A stretch of 64,000 nt of DNA from JAAYDI01 sp052034005 (GTDB lineage Bacteria > Planctomycetota > Planctomycetia > Pirellulales > Pirellulaceae): NCBI GenBank assembly GCA_052034005.1, contig JBPOJB010000010.1:1-64000 (forward strand), written 5' to 3'. Of the stretch, positions 17,314 to 26,475 are shown piece after piece. The translations under genes and the position numbers were made by a program. Below the pieces are notes generated by a model. That model did not search any database. It was not told where the DNA came from and saw nothing but the letters and a program-made list of their open reading frames with translations. How positions within the stretch are numbered: position 1 is the first letter of the stretch; each line of letters starts with the position of its first letter.

Positions 17314-17946
17314 ATGAAGCCATCAGAGAAGAACCTGCCGATCCTGTTCCTGGTCGCCTCCTTACTGCTGCTTGCCGGGTGCCGATCGCCCTACTATGCC
17401 GATCAGGGCGCCGCGTTAGGCGGCGTGGCCGGCGGGTTGGCCGGCGCGGCGTTGGGTGACCATTCGGGCAACGCCCTTGGCGGCGCGCTGGTGGGGACGG
17501 CCGTCGGCGCGTTGGCCGGCGCGGCTATCGGCGATTCGATGGATGCGGAAGTGGAGCGTCGGCAGGCGCTGATCGAAGCCAAGACCGGTCGGCGCATGGC
17601 GGGGCTGGTGACGACCACGGATGTGACGACGATGGTAGAGTCCGGCCTGAGCGATGAGGTGATCGTCAATCATATCCGCGCCAACGGCGTTGCGGCGCCG
17701 CTGACCCCGGGCGACATCATCGCGATGCACGACCGCGGGGTGAGTGAGAGGGTGATCAACGTGATGCAGGAGGTGTCGGCCCGGCAGGCGACGCCGCCAG
17801 TCCGTTACGCGCCGGTGATTGTGGAGGAGCCGTACGTGGTGGCGCCGTACTGGCATCCGGGTCCCTTCTGGTACGGTCCCGGCCCGCCTCCGCACCGCTG
17901 GCATCGCCGGCCCGGCGTGACGTGGGGGTTCTCGTACCACAACTGA
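17314..17946 (+). CDS. Glycine-zipper lipoprotein
   Basis: The 210-residue protein has a lipoprotein signal ending L-L-A-G-C (lipid cysteine about residue 23). A glycine-zipper region (about 33-80) follows, with repeated G-G-x-x-G-x-x-x-G and A-x-x-G, like SlyB/OmpA-type membrane-spanning glycine zippers. A middle helical part (about 95-150) repeats the pattern G-[LV]-S-[DE]-x-V-I-N. The tail is rich in P, H, W and Y. It is likely anchored in the outer membrane; its function is unknown. The gene is flanked by minus-strand genes on both sides. Confidence 0.7.
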   Translation: MKPSEKNLPILFLVASLLLLAGCRSPYYADQGAALGGVAGGLAGAALGDHSGNALGGALVGTAVGALAGAAIGDSMDAEVERRQALIEAKTGRRMAGLVTTTDVTTMVESGLSDEVIVNHIRANGVAAPLTPGDIIAMHDRGVSERVINVMQEVSARQATPPVRYAPVIVEEPYVVAPYWHPGPFWYGPGPPPHRWHRRPGVTWGFSYHN

Positions 17947-18053
17947 CTTGGCCGGGGCGGCGGATATTCCGGAGGGCGTCAGGGTTGGCCCGCCACCGGG
18001 GGTTTCTCTCGCGCCGCGAGAGGCGACTCCGGGCCGGCTGCCTGCGCGTGGGC

Positions 18054-20693
18054 TCAGACGTGGAACTGTCCGACGAGCGACTGGAGCTGTTGGGCCATGC
18101 GTGTCAATTCGCCGGCGGCGGTCTGCGTGTGGCTGGCGCCGGCGGCCGTCTCACGTGCCGCTTCGTCGACCCCGGCGATGCTCTGCGTGATGCGCTGACT
18201 GGCCGCTGCGGACTCGTCGACACCGGTCGCGACCTGTTGGGCCGCCGTGGAGGTTTGCGAGACGTTCCGGGCGATGTCGCGCACGGTGGCGCTTTGTGCT
18301 TCGAAAGCGGTGGCAATGGTCGCCGAGACGTCGTTCACTTCCCGGATCACGGACGCGACCCGGCCGATGGCCGTGACCGCCTCGTGCGTCGAGCTCTGGA
18401 TCCTCTCGATGCGTCCGCGAATGTCCTCGGTGGCACGTGCCGTCTGCGTGGCGAGTTCTTTGACTTCCGTCGCCACGACGGCGAACCCGCGGCCCGCCTC
18501 GCCCGCGCGGGCGGCCTCGATCGTGGCGTTCAGGGCCAGTAGATTGATCTGCTCGGCAATGTCCTGGATGGTCTCGATCACCTTATCGATTTCTTCAGCC
18601 GCGTGGCCGAGCTGGCCGACGGTCGCGTTGCTGGCCTCGGCCAGTTGAGCGGCGTTGCCGGCGACGCCCGCGGCCTGCTCCGCATTGGATGTCACGTCGG
18701 CGATGCCCGCCGTCATCTGGTCCACGGCCGCGGCAATCGTCTTGATATTGTCCGTCATCTGCTGCGTGGACGCCGACATCGACATCATGTGGGTGGCGAT
18801 CTGCGCGGACGTGCCGGAGACCATCGCGGACTGGCGCGTCGTTTCATCCGCGCCGGTCGCCAGCGCATGAGCGGTGCCCGCCAGTTCGGCGGCAGCCTGG
18901 GCCAGCGTGGCCGCGCTCTGGTTGATCTCGCGAACCAGCTCCTGGACGCGTTGCAGGAACCGGTTGAACCAGCGCGCCATCTCGCCCAGTTCATCGGCGC
19001 GCGAGTCTTCCAGACGCCTGGTCAGGTCCGCCTTGCCCTCGGCCACCTCCCGCAGCAGCGCCACCGTCCGGCGGAGCGGTCGAACCATGGACTGATGGGT
19101 CGCGAACCCCGCGCCCAGCGCGGTGGCCACGGTTGCGATGGCGAGCACCCACAGCGCCCGTTGCCGTTGGCCGGCAACGTCACCCGTCGCTTGGAGTCCG
19201 CCGGCAGCCGTGTCCTGGATCGCTTTCGTCTGGGCGAGCAGACTTGCATCGAGGGCCGCCAGTTGCCGACGGGCCTCTTGAGCCGCGCGTCGTACGTCCC
19301 GCTCGGCAGTAAGCGCCTTCCGTTGCGCCTCGAGCATCCTGGCCGAGGCGGCGGAGCATGCCTGCAGCCTCTCCGCGACGCTGCGTGCCAACTGGTCCGC
19401 CTCCTGCGCGGCGACCGCCTGGCGATCCGCCACGTATTGCCGGACCGCTTCCAAATGCTGGGCACTGAGGGAGGCTGCCAGGTCCTTGACCCGATTGAGC
19501 GGTGCGACCAGGGCCGCGTCGGCGGCCGAATCGGTCGCGGCCATGAACTGGACGATGCCCGTCTCCAGGCCCTGGAGCGTCGTATTGAGTGCGGCGTCGG
19601 CGGCCGCGACGGCGCGTTCCGCCTCCTCGTGCGACTTCCGCGCCGCGGCGACCCGGTCGGGAACGTCAACCAGCGCCGCGCTGAGCGTCACAAGCGGCTT
19701 CGCGTCGGTCGGCGCGACGCCGAAAGCCTCCGGCGGGAAGGGCGTCATGTTGACCGCATGCACATTCCACGCGTCGGTCAATGCGGTGATCGCTTGCTGC
19801 AGCACCGCGTCCGTCTCGCGGTGCAGATGGTCCCGCGCGTCCGCTGCCAGCTGTCGCGTCCGGAGCAGGTCGCGCGTCAGGTCGGGAATCCGTTGCGCCG
19901 TTGCGACGAGCGGCTGTGCGCCTTCCAAGCTCGCCAGCCGGCCCAGCGGTTTCTGGATACGGGCGATGGCCGCGGCCACGGTCGCCTGCGCGTCGGCGGG
20001 CGGGGCCTCCTCGCGCTCCGAGGCGGGCCCGATCAGCATCGACGTCAGTTGGCGGACGGCATTGAGCAGTTGCACGGCGGACCTGGCCACGGACCGCGCG
20101 GAGCCCGCCTGAGCAAACACCGCCTGAACGTCCTCGGCCATCGCCTGCTCGTGAGCCGCCGCCGCGGCCGCCAGCTGTTCGCGCAGCAGCAGATCCAGGC
20201 GGACCGATGCGTCCGTGACCATACGGTCGGTGGGCTCCTGCGTGCCGCGCTGCAGGCTGCTCACCAGGCTCTCGAACTCGTCGCGGCGTGCGTCCGCGGC
20301 AAGCTGTGCCTGGATCTGGACGCTCTTGACCGACAGGAGTTCTCGCAACGCGGCCAGCGTCTGGTCACGTCTCGAGCCATCGTCCGGGCTGGACTTCGCC
20401 CGCCGCGTAAGCTCAGCTTGTGCGGCCGCCAGGGCCGGCGCGTCTTGCGTCTCGGCGGCGGAGACCGCAAGCTGTTCCCAAGCCGCCAGGTCGCGCGCTA
20501 GCGCTTCCCATTCCCGAGTGAGCGTCACAATGTCCGTGGTGGTCCCATCCAGACGCTCGTGGATTACCGTCAGGCCCCGGGCGCCTACGAATCCCAAGGC
20601 AACGGCCAGGACGGCGCACGGCACGAACCCGGCCAGGAGGTGCCCCCGCAGGCCAAGGTGGGACAAGACACCAGTTGGTGGGATCAGTCGCAT
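18054..20693 (-). CDS. Methyl-accepting chemotaxis protein
   Basis: The product has about 879 residues, with ATG 20693 preceded by GAGG. A transmembrane helix (about 15-40) is followed by a very long periplasmic, alanine-rich, predicted helical domain (about 40-495), a second membrane helix (about 497-520), a HAMP domain (about 520-575) and the MA signalling domain. The latter contains the invariant hairpin I-N-L-L-A-L-N-A-T-I-E-A-A-R-A-G-E-A-G-R-G-F-A. It signals to CheW/CheA through cytoplasmic receptor arrays. The ligand is unknown; the sensor resembles helical-bundle domains. The large plus-strand open frame over it is a shadow. No other chemotaxis gene is in the window. Confidence 0.9.
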   Translation of the reverse strand: MRLIPPTGVLSHLGLRGHLLAGFVPCAVLAVALGFVGARGLTVIHERLDGTTTDIVTLTREWEALARDLAAWEQLAVSAAETQDAPALAAAQAELTRRAKSSPDDGSRRDQTLAALRELLSVKSVQIQAQLAADARRDEFESLVSSLQRGTQEPTDRMVTDASVRLDLLLREQLAAAAAAHEQAMAEDVQAVFAQAGSARSVARSAVQLLNAVRQLTSMLIGPASEREEAPPADAQATVAAAIARIQKPLGRLASLEGAQPLVATAQRIPDLTRDLLRTRQLAADARDHLHRETDAVLQQAITALTDAWNVHAVNMTPFPPEAFGVAPTDAKPLVTLSAALVDVPDRVAAARKSHEEAERAVAAADAALNTTLQGLETGIVQFMAATDSAADAALVAPLNRVKDLAASLSAQHLEAVRQYVADRQAVAAQEADQLARSVAERLQACSAASARMLEAQRKALTAERDVRRAAQEARRQLAALDASLLAQTKAIQDTAAGGLQATGDVAGQRQRALWVLAIATVATALGAGFATHQSMVRPLRRTVALLREVAEGKADLTRRLEDSRADELGEMARWFNRFLQRVQELVREINQSAATLAQAAAELAGTAHALATGADETTRQSAMVSGTSAQIATHMMSMSASTQQMTDNIKTIAAAVDQMTAGIADVTSNAEQAAGVAGNAAQLAEASNATVGQLGHAAEEIDKVIETIQDIAEQINLLALNATIEAARAGEAGRGFAVVATEVKELATQTARATEDIRGRIERIQSSTHEAVTAIGRVASVIREVNDVSATIATAFEAQSATVRDIARNVSQTSTAAQQVATGVDESAAASQRITQSIAGVDEAARETAAGASHTQTAAGELTRMAQQLQSLVGQFHV

Positions 20694-20887
20694 GGCAGCC
20701 CTCAACGGCACGGTTTTCCGGGACGGAACGTCGCGTTATGCAAACGTAGGTTGCGGAAAACAGACGCGCCCGGGGGCGTGGCGCACGAGCGAAGCCCGGT
20801 GGTAGGGCGTGTAACGGTTCTCCGGCCGCGGACCAGTCCGCGCCGGGAGCGGTCGCCGTCAGAGACGGATCGCCGGGGAGGTACAGC

Positions 20888-21670
20888 TCAATGCTGTGAC
20901 TGCTCGCGATCCTCTTCCACCTTCCTGATCCAGCGTGAGACGGCCTCTTGCTGAGTCTCGCGCTTGCGCGGCTTCTTTTTGGCCTTCTTGGTGGGAGGCT
21001 TCAGCTCGAAGTCGATCCACGGGCCCTTCCATCGCCGCTGGCGGCTGGTCGTGACGAACTGCTCGTAATCCTGCAATCGGACCATGCCGACATCTTGGAA
21101 TCGGCCCAGGATCTCACGCTGCTGCCGTTCGTTGCCGTGCACCCAGACGCTCAGCAACGCCTCGTCAAACCGTTGGCTGATGATCAGCAGCTTGCGCAGT
21201 TCGTCCCGCGCCGCTTCCGCGACCTCGGGCGAGCGGATCGCCAGGTTCACCTTCTCTCCCGATGCCATCCGCTGGCGGATGCGGCGCAGCTGCGAAGTCA
21301 CTTCGTGCGGGTCGCCGTTGGGACCCAGCACTTCGCGCACGAACACGCGCCGGTTGTCGGACAGGCCCTCCTGCCACCGGTGTCGCAGCGAGCTGGCCAG
21401 GTCTCCGTCCGGCTGGAACAAATGCAGGATCAGGGTTTCTCCCGTCTCGAGGTGGCACAGTTCGTCATCGACCAACGAACACAGATGCTCCTCGCGGAAG
21501 TGGCCGGCGACCGTCACATCGCGTGACGAGCCGTCCGGGCGAGTAATTCGGACCGTGATCCGGTGCGCGCTGCCGATGTCGGACCCGGAAGCGGAATCGG
21601 ACGAAGTACTCCGCGCCGCCGTGGACCCGGTGCGCTTGTCAGATGAGCTGTCAGGAGTTTGCTTCCACAT
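20888..21670 (-). CDS. Protein of unknown function, lysine-rich C terminus
   Basis: The 260-residue protein has a Ser/Ala-rich start, a central mixed region (about 37-205) with R-I-T-V-R-I-T-R-P-D-G-S-S-R-D, and a basic tail K-P-P-T-K-K-A-K-K-K-P-R-K-R (about 230-243) followed by an acidic end. There is no signal peptide or membrane segment. The basic tail suggests nucleic-acid contact, but that is inference. I do not recognise the family. It lies 170 bases downstream of the chemotaxis receptor start, on the same strand. Confidence 0.55.
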   Translation of the reverse strand: MWKQTPDSSSDKRTGSTAARSTSSDSASGSDIGSAHRITVRITRPDGSSRDVTVAGHFREEHLCSLVDDELCHLETGETLILHLFQPDGDLASSLRHRWQEGLSDNRRVFVREVLGPNGDPHEVTSQLRRIRQRMASGEKVNLAIRSPEVAEAARDELRKLLIISQRFDEALLSVWVHGNERQQREILGRFQDVGMVRLQDYEQFVTTSRQRRWKGPWIDFELKPPTKKAKKKPRKRETQQEAVSRWIRKVEEDREQSQH

Positions 21671-21922
21671 GAGCCTGGCTTTCGTTACACCTGTCGATCA
21701 GTACCCAGACGAGACCACGACCCTGGAAACCGCCTGGCAACCGGGCGGCATCCCGCTGGCAGGGTAACCACTAACCTGGAGGGTAACCTAATTCTACACT
21801 GACGGAGAATGGAAGTCTGCGGGTCGGGGGCAGAAAAAGGTCAGGTGCCGCATCCCGGGGCGGCCGGAAATCGGGTAAAACCGAGTCTCGAATCCCAAGG
21901 GTGATCTACGAGGAGCCTTGCC

Positions 21923-24235
21923 ATGCGCGTCTGCCTGCGGTGCCTGGTCGTGTTGCTGACGGTTGCTTTCTGTGGCGGGACCGCGATCGGGAACGGGCCG
22001 GTCGACCTGGGGGCGCCGTTGCCCGGGACCGACAGGCTGGACTGGACGGACGACATCGCCTCCCGTCTGGTGGACGGTGTGGACCGCTTCCTGTTGCGTG
22101 AGATCGCCCTGTCGGTCGAGCGCCGGGCGCGGTACTGGAACCGGGATTTGACGTCGACTGCCACCTATGGCGCGTCGATCGAACCGAATCGGCAGCGCTT
22201 GGCGCACATCCTGGGCGTGCGTGATGCGCGGATCGCGTTCGACGGACTGACGCTGGCGGCCACAACATCGCGCGGGCCGCTCGTCGCGCAGACGGCCCGC
22301 TACCGGATCTTCGCCGTCAGTTGGCCGGTGGTCGGACCGATCCATGGAGAGGGCCTGCTGCTGGTGCCTAACGAAGCGTCCGGCGCGCCGGACGTCATTG
22401 CGGTGCCCGATGCGGATCAGACGCCGGAGATGATCTGTGGGCTGGAGGAGGGAGTCGCCGACGAGAGCCAATACGCGCGCACGCTGGCCGAAGGAGGCTG
22501 CCGCGTGTTGGTCCCGGCGCTGATCGACCGGAAGCTCGAGTTGCGCAACAACCGCGCGACACTCACGACGCGCGAGTACTTGTATCGCAGTGCATTCGAG
22601 CTGGGCCGGCACTTGATAGGCTACGAGATCCAGAAGATCCTGGCCGGCGTCGATTGGCTGGCGCAGGACCAGCAGGCGAGCGATCCGCGGGTGGTGGTGA
22701 TCGGTTGGGGCGAGGGTGGCATGTTGGCGCTCTACAGCGCGGCGCTGGACCCGCGGATCGACGTCACCTGTGTGAGTGGCTATTTCGAGCCGCGTGAGGG
22801 GATCTGGCGCCAGCCGATCGACCGCAACGTGTTCGGCCTGCTCGAGCAGTTCGGCGACGCGGAGTTGGCGGCGATGATTGTGCCTCGCACGCTGGTGATC
22901 GAAGCGGCCCAAGGCCCCCAGGTCACGCTGCCCCCGGGCATGCAGGGCGCCCCGGCGGAGCTGGTCACCCCCGCATTGGAACTGGTGAAGCAGGAGGTAC
23001 AGCGCGCCGAGCGCCTGGTCGCCGGACTGACCGGCGCCCCGTGGCTGCACCTGACCGTGTCCGGGGACGGCACGGGGCCCTTCTTGACCCGATCGACCGT
23101 CCAGGCGGTCGTCCAATGGCTGGAGCCCGACTGCCAGGTCGGAGAGCCGGGCCCGCGCCCGCAGTATGTGCGCGGCCCCCGTGACCTGGCCGCCCGCGCG
23201 GAGCGGCAAGTCCGGGAAATCGACGACTACAACCAGTGGCTGCTCGGCGAGAGCCCATACGTGCGCCAGGAGTTCATGCGCCAAGTGGATACCCGATCGC
23301 TCGACGCATACCGGACATCGATCGAGCCCTACCGCGACCTGTTCCGCACGCAGGTGATCGGCGCGTTCGACCAGCAGCGGCTGGACTTCGCCCCGCGCTC
23401 TCGACAGGCCTACGACACGCCGGCCTGGGCCGGCTATGAAGTCGTGTTGGACGTGTTTCCCGACGTGTTCGCCTACGGCATCCTGCTGTTGCCGAAGGAC
23501 ATCCAGCCGGGCGAGAAGCGTCCGGTCGTGGTGTGCCAGCACGGGCTGGAGGGGCGTCCGCAAGAAGTCGTCGCGGGCAACAATCCGTCCTACCACGATT
23601 TCGCCGCCAAGCTGGCCGAACGCGGCTTCATCACGTTCGCGCCGCAGAACCTGTACATCTTCAAAGACCGGTTCCGAACGCTGCAGCGCAAGGCGAACCC
23701 GATCCAGAAGACCCTCTTCTCGGTCATCGTCCCCCAGCACCAGCAGATCGTCGACTGGCTCTCGACATTGCCGCAGGTCGACCCTCAACGGATCGGTTTC
23801 TACGGCCTGTCCTATGGCGGCAAAAGCGCCATGCGCATCCCAGCGCTCGTGCCGCAATACTGCCTGTCGATCTGCTCAGCGGATTTCAACGAGTGGGTGT
23901 GGAAGAACGCGTCGACGCAGCCGCGGTCGCCGTACAGTTACGTCTGGACCGGCGAGTACGAGATGTTCGAATTCGACCTGGGCAGCACGTTCAACTATGC
24001 GGAGATGGCCGCACTGATCGCGCCGCGCCCGTTCATGGTCGAACGGGGCCATTTCGACGGCGTCGCGCCGGACGAAATGGTAGCGCACGAGTTCGCCAAA
24101 GTCCGCCACCGGTACGCGGCGGACTTGAAGCTGCCGGACCGCTGCGAGATCGAATGGTTCGACGGTCCCCACACCATCCACGGACAGGGGACTTTCGAGT
24201 TCCTCCACAAGCACCTCGCGTGGCCCAAACGATAA
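21923..24235 (+). CDS. Exported two-domain alpha/beta hydrolase, acetyl-xylan-esterase-like
   Basis: The 770-residue protein starts at ATG 21923 behind GAGGAG, with a signal peptide (1-24). It holds two alpha/beta-hydrolase domains. The first (about 60-400) has V-I-G-W-G263-E-G-G where a nucleophile elbow G-x-S-x-G would be, so its serine is glycine. The second (about 470-765) has F-Y-G-L-S630-Y-G-G with an intact serine, the D of E-R-G-H-F-D-G-V-A and the H of F-D-G-P-H-T-I-H-G. It resembles the planctomycete dienelactone-hydrolase/acetyl-xylan-esterase group. It probably cleaves ester side groups of polysaccharides outside the cytoplasm; the substrate is unknown. It stands alone. Confidence 0.7.
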   Translation: MRVCLRCLVVLLTVAFCGGTAIGNGPVDLGAPLPGTDRLDWTDDIASRLVDGVDRFLLREIALSVERRARYWNRDLTSTATYGASIEPNRQRLAHILGVRDARIAFDGLTLAATTSRGPLVAQTARYRIFAVSWPVVGPIHGEGLLLVPNEASGAPDVIAVPDADQTPEMICGLEEGVADESQYARTLAEGGCRVLVPALIDRKLELRNNRATLTTREYLYRSAFELGRHLIGYEIQKILAGVDWLAQDQQASDPRVVVIGWGEGGMLALYSAALDPRIDVTCVSGYFEPREGIWRQPIDRNVFGLLEQFGDAELAAMIVPRTLVIEAAQGPQVTLPPGMQGAPAELVTPALELVKQEVQRAERLVAGLTGAPWLHLTVSGDGTGPFLTRSTVQAVVQWLEPDCQVGEPGPRPQYVRGPRDLAARAERQVREIDDYNQWLLGESPYVRQEFMRQVDTRSLDAYRTSIEPYRDLFRTQVIGAFDQQRLDFAPRSRQAYDTPAWAGYEVVLDVFPDVFAYGILLLPKDIQPGEKRPVVVCQHGLEGRPQEVVAGNNPSYHDFAAKLAERGFITFAPQNLYIFKDRFRTLQRKANPIQKTLFSVIVPQHQQIVDWLSTLPQVDPQRIGFYGLSYGGKSAMRIPALVPQYCLSICSADFNEWVWKNASTQPRSPYSYVWTGEYEMFEFDLGSTFNYAEMAALIAPRPFMVERGHFDGVAPDEMVAHEFAKVRHRYAADLKLPDRCEIEWFDGPHTIHGQGTFEFLHKHLAWPKR

Positions 24236-24237
24236 CG

Positions 24238-24325
24238 TGGGACAGGCTTCCAGCCTGTCAGCCTGCAATCGGCTGCCAGTCTGTCCCGTACCACCACCGG
24301 GCAAGGCGCCCGTCCCACGCGCGTG
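24238..24325. repeat. Hairpin repeat, possible bidirectional terminator
   Basis: GACAGGCT (24241-24248) and AGCCTGTC (24252-24259) form a perfect 8-bp stem with a TCC loop. A second, related half (GGCTGCCAGTCTGTCCC) and a mirror of the same style (GGGCAAGGCGCCCGTCCCA) follow. The block sits between two convergent genes. From memory, GGGACAGGCTTCCAGCCTGTC-type sequences are abundant between planctomycete genes. A terminator role is inferred; no T-run is present. Confidence 0.55.
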
Positions 24326-24347
24326 ACCCTGGGGAGTCAGCCGGCCG

Positions 24348-25331
24348 TCATTTCTCCACCACCCAGATGTTCCGGAACACGACCGGGTTGCCGTGCCCTT
24401 GCAGGAACAGCGGCCCGGGATTGGGGCCTTCTTCCCATCGTCCCGGGGTGCCGGTGAGCAGCTCGACATCGTCCAGCACGGTCACTCCGTTGTGGACCAC
24501 GGTGATCCGAGCGTTCTTCACCTTCTTGTTCTTGCCGACCTCGTAGCGGGCGGCCGTGAAGTCGATGTCGTACGTCTGCCAGGTCAACGGCGGGTAGCAC
24601 ATGTTGACGATCGGCCGGGCGATCGAGTAGATCCCGCCGCACTCGTTGTTCTCGCCTTCCAGGCCGAAGGAGTCAAGCACTTGCACTTCGTATCGGCTCT
24701 GGACATACACGCCGCTGTTACCGCGCGCCTGGCCGCGCGCCAGCGGCTTGAAGGGCGTGCAGAACTCCAAGTGCAGCTTATGGTCGCCGAAAGCCTGCTT
24801 GCTGCTGCATTCGTGTTCCAGCGTCTTCTCCGGCGTGAGCTTCGCGCCTTCAAAGTTCGCTACGGAACTGCCGTCGAACAGCACCACCGCACCTTGCGGC
24901 GGCTTGGCGCCGAGCGTTGGGCTGTGGCGATCCACTTTCTTCAGCTTCCCGACAGGCCGGCTGCCCGGCCCGAAGACGGTGAGCACGCCGTCTTTAATCT
25001 CGGCCGTCCAATCGGCGGCCGCGAACCGAGTCACGTCGCCTTCCGTCTCGCCGTCGGCCATTTCTCGGCGGTCGCCCCGTTTCCAACCGTCGCCCGGCAA
25101 CCCGCCTTCATAGCCCACCAGCCGGAACGTGCCCTGGCCCAGGGCGATGACCTGCGCGCCCCATGCGCCGAGTCCGTTGTCGGCGTCGAGTTCGCCCAGG
25201 TACTCGCCTTGCACAACATAGTCGGGACCCGCGTCCTGCGGCGACCGGTAGACCGGCCCTTGGTCATCCGCGGCCAGCACGGGCAACGCGACAGCACAGA
25301 GCGCGAACAGAGTCATGACACGAACGAACAT
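24348..25331 (-). CDS. Exported DUF1080 (3-keto-disaccharide hydrolase domain) protein
   Basis: The 327-residue protein has a clear signal peptide (M-F-V-R-V-M-T-L-F-A-L-C ... L-A-A-D, cleaved near residue 21). An unassigned N-terminal beta region (about 28-140) precedes the DUF1080 jelly roll (about 148-327), which shows V-L-F-D-G-S-S, G-N-S-G-V-Y-V-Q-S-R-Y-E-V-Q-V-L-D-S and G-P-L-F-L-Q-G-H-G. Some DUF1080 proteins hydrolyse 3-keto-glycosides, usually near Gfo/Idh/MocA oxidoreductases, which here are 26 kb away. ATG 25331 was chosen because it creates the signal peptide. Confidence 0.85.
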   Translation of the reverse strand: MFVRVMTLFALCAVALPVLAADDQGPVYRSPQDAGPDYVVQGEYLGELDADNGLGAWGAQVIALGQGTFRLVGYEGGLPGDGWKRGDRREMADGETEGDVTRFAAADWTAEIKDGVLTVFGPGSRPVGKLKKVDRHSPTLGAKPPQGAVVLFDGSSVANFEGAKLTPEKTLEHECSSKQAFGDHKLHLEFCTPFKPLARGQARGNSGVYVQSRYEVQVLDSFGLEGENNECGGIYSIARPIVNMCYPPLTWQTYDIDFTAARYEVGKNKKVKNARITVVHNGVTVLDDVELLTGTPGRWEEGPNPGPLFLQGHGNPVVFRNIWVVEK

Positions 25332-25440
25332 GATGCGTACCTCCGGGTGTGAGACTGCGATGCGGGGAGACTCCAGACGGTGAGTCCCATAATTGTTGCA
25401 CGACAGGGCGGGAGGATGCAATGCGGCGCGGCTGCCGGGG

Positions 25441-26262
25441 TTACAGGAACCAGAACAGGCGGCTGCGGGCCGCCGCGTCCAGCGGCGCGGCATACTCGCT
25501 GATCTCAAACGCCTCGGCCCACTCGACCTGCCCTCCCCGCTGCGGGCCGTATTGCCGGACCAGGGCATCGCGGAACCGATCGGCCCGGGGCCGGATGATG
25601 GCCCCATACCATTGGCGGAGCCACTGCCGCCGCCCCGCCTGATCGGAGGGTACCTGGTCCGCAATGCGCTGGTTGAACGGCAGGAACTCGAACACCTGGC
25701 ACGCGTGGCATGCGAGCATCTCCACGACCGTATCCAGCTGCGGTCCGATGTCGATCGCCACATCGGGAACGAACGGATAGGGGCGCGTGAACAGGTCGGG
25801 CATGTAGGCGACCACCGGGTCCTTCGCCAGCGCCGGGACCTCCGGGGCGACCAGCGGCACGGTGACCATGTATGACGCGTCCTGGACGGCCTGCCCCACC
25901 GCGCGATGGTCAGGGTGATAGTCGTTCGGTCGGTGCGTGAGTACCAGGTCGGGGTTGAACGACCGGATCTCACGGATGATCAACTCGCGCACTTCCAGCG
26001 TGGGCTGCAGGGCACCGTCGGGGAAATCCCACACGTCGTAGGTCGCGCCGATCACGGCTGCCGCCGCCGTGCTCTCGACCTTGCGCAGCCGGGCCAGCTC
26101 CGCGGGCTGATGTCGATGATGGCCCGACCGGCCGTCGGTCACGGAGACCATCTTGACGGTGTGCCCCTGTCGACAGTAGATCGTAGCCAGGCCCCCGGCA
26201 TGGAACTCGGCATCGTCCGGATGCGCGCCGACAATGAGCAATCGTAGCGGTGGATCAGGCAT
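25441..26262 (-). CDS. PIG-L/LmbE-family deacetylase
   Basis: The 273-residue protein carries the metal-binding A-H-P-D-D (about 13-17), G-R-x-G near residue 45 and H-x-x-D-H in Y-H-P-D-H-R-A-V (about 113). This identifies a zinc-dependent N-acetylglucosaminyl-type deacetylase (LmbE/MshB/BshB superfamily). Planctomycetes have many such paralogues of unknown substrate. The family's A-H-P-D-D lies near the N terminus, so ATG 26262 was used rather than the upstream GTG at 26316. No bacillithiol or mycothiol synthesis genes are adjacent. Confidence 0.85.
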   Translation of the reverse strand: MPDPPLRLLIVGAHPDDAEFHAGGLATIYCRQGHTVKMVSVTDGRSGHHRHQPAELARLRKVESTAAAAVIGATYDVWDFPDGALQPTLEVRELIIREIRSFNPDLVLTHRPNDYHPDHRAVGQAVQDASYMVTVPLVAPEVPALAKDPVVAYMPDLFTRPYPFVPDVAIDIGPQLDTVVEMLACHACQVFEFLPFNQRIADQVPSDQAGRRQWLRQWYGAIIRPRADRFRDALVRQYGPQRGGQVEWAEAFEISEYAAPLDAAARSRLFWFL

Positions 26263-26475
26263 CTTGAGGCGGCCCCCGTGAGCATGCCGTCCTGCGGCGG
26301 AGCGTACTGCGGTCACACGGATTGTACTCCAGGCATCCGTGCGGGAAAGCCGGCCGCCGGTGCGGCGTCGCTGGCGACCACGCGGGACGGCAGTGGCCTG
26401 CCCGCGATCAGGGCATTCTGCCTGCCGCCGGGCGCCGTGGGCGTGCGCGTCCAGCCCGCGCGTATCACCAGCGAA

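Noticed and set aside
18603..20501. A 632-codon plus-strand open frame over the chemotaxis receptor
   Set aside because: It is an antisense shadow of high-GC coding sequence; the minus-strand product has a perfect MA signalling hairpin.
21794..23857. A 687-codon minus-strand open frame over the alpha/beta hydrolase
   Set aside because: Composition is that of a shadow frame (rich in R, H, D, L, Q); the plus-strand gene has a signal peptide and catalytic motifs.
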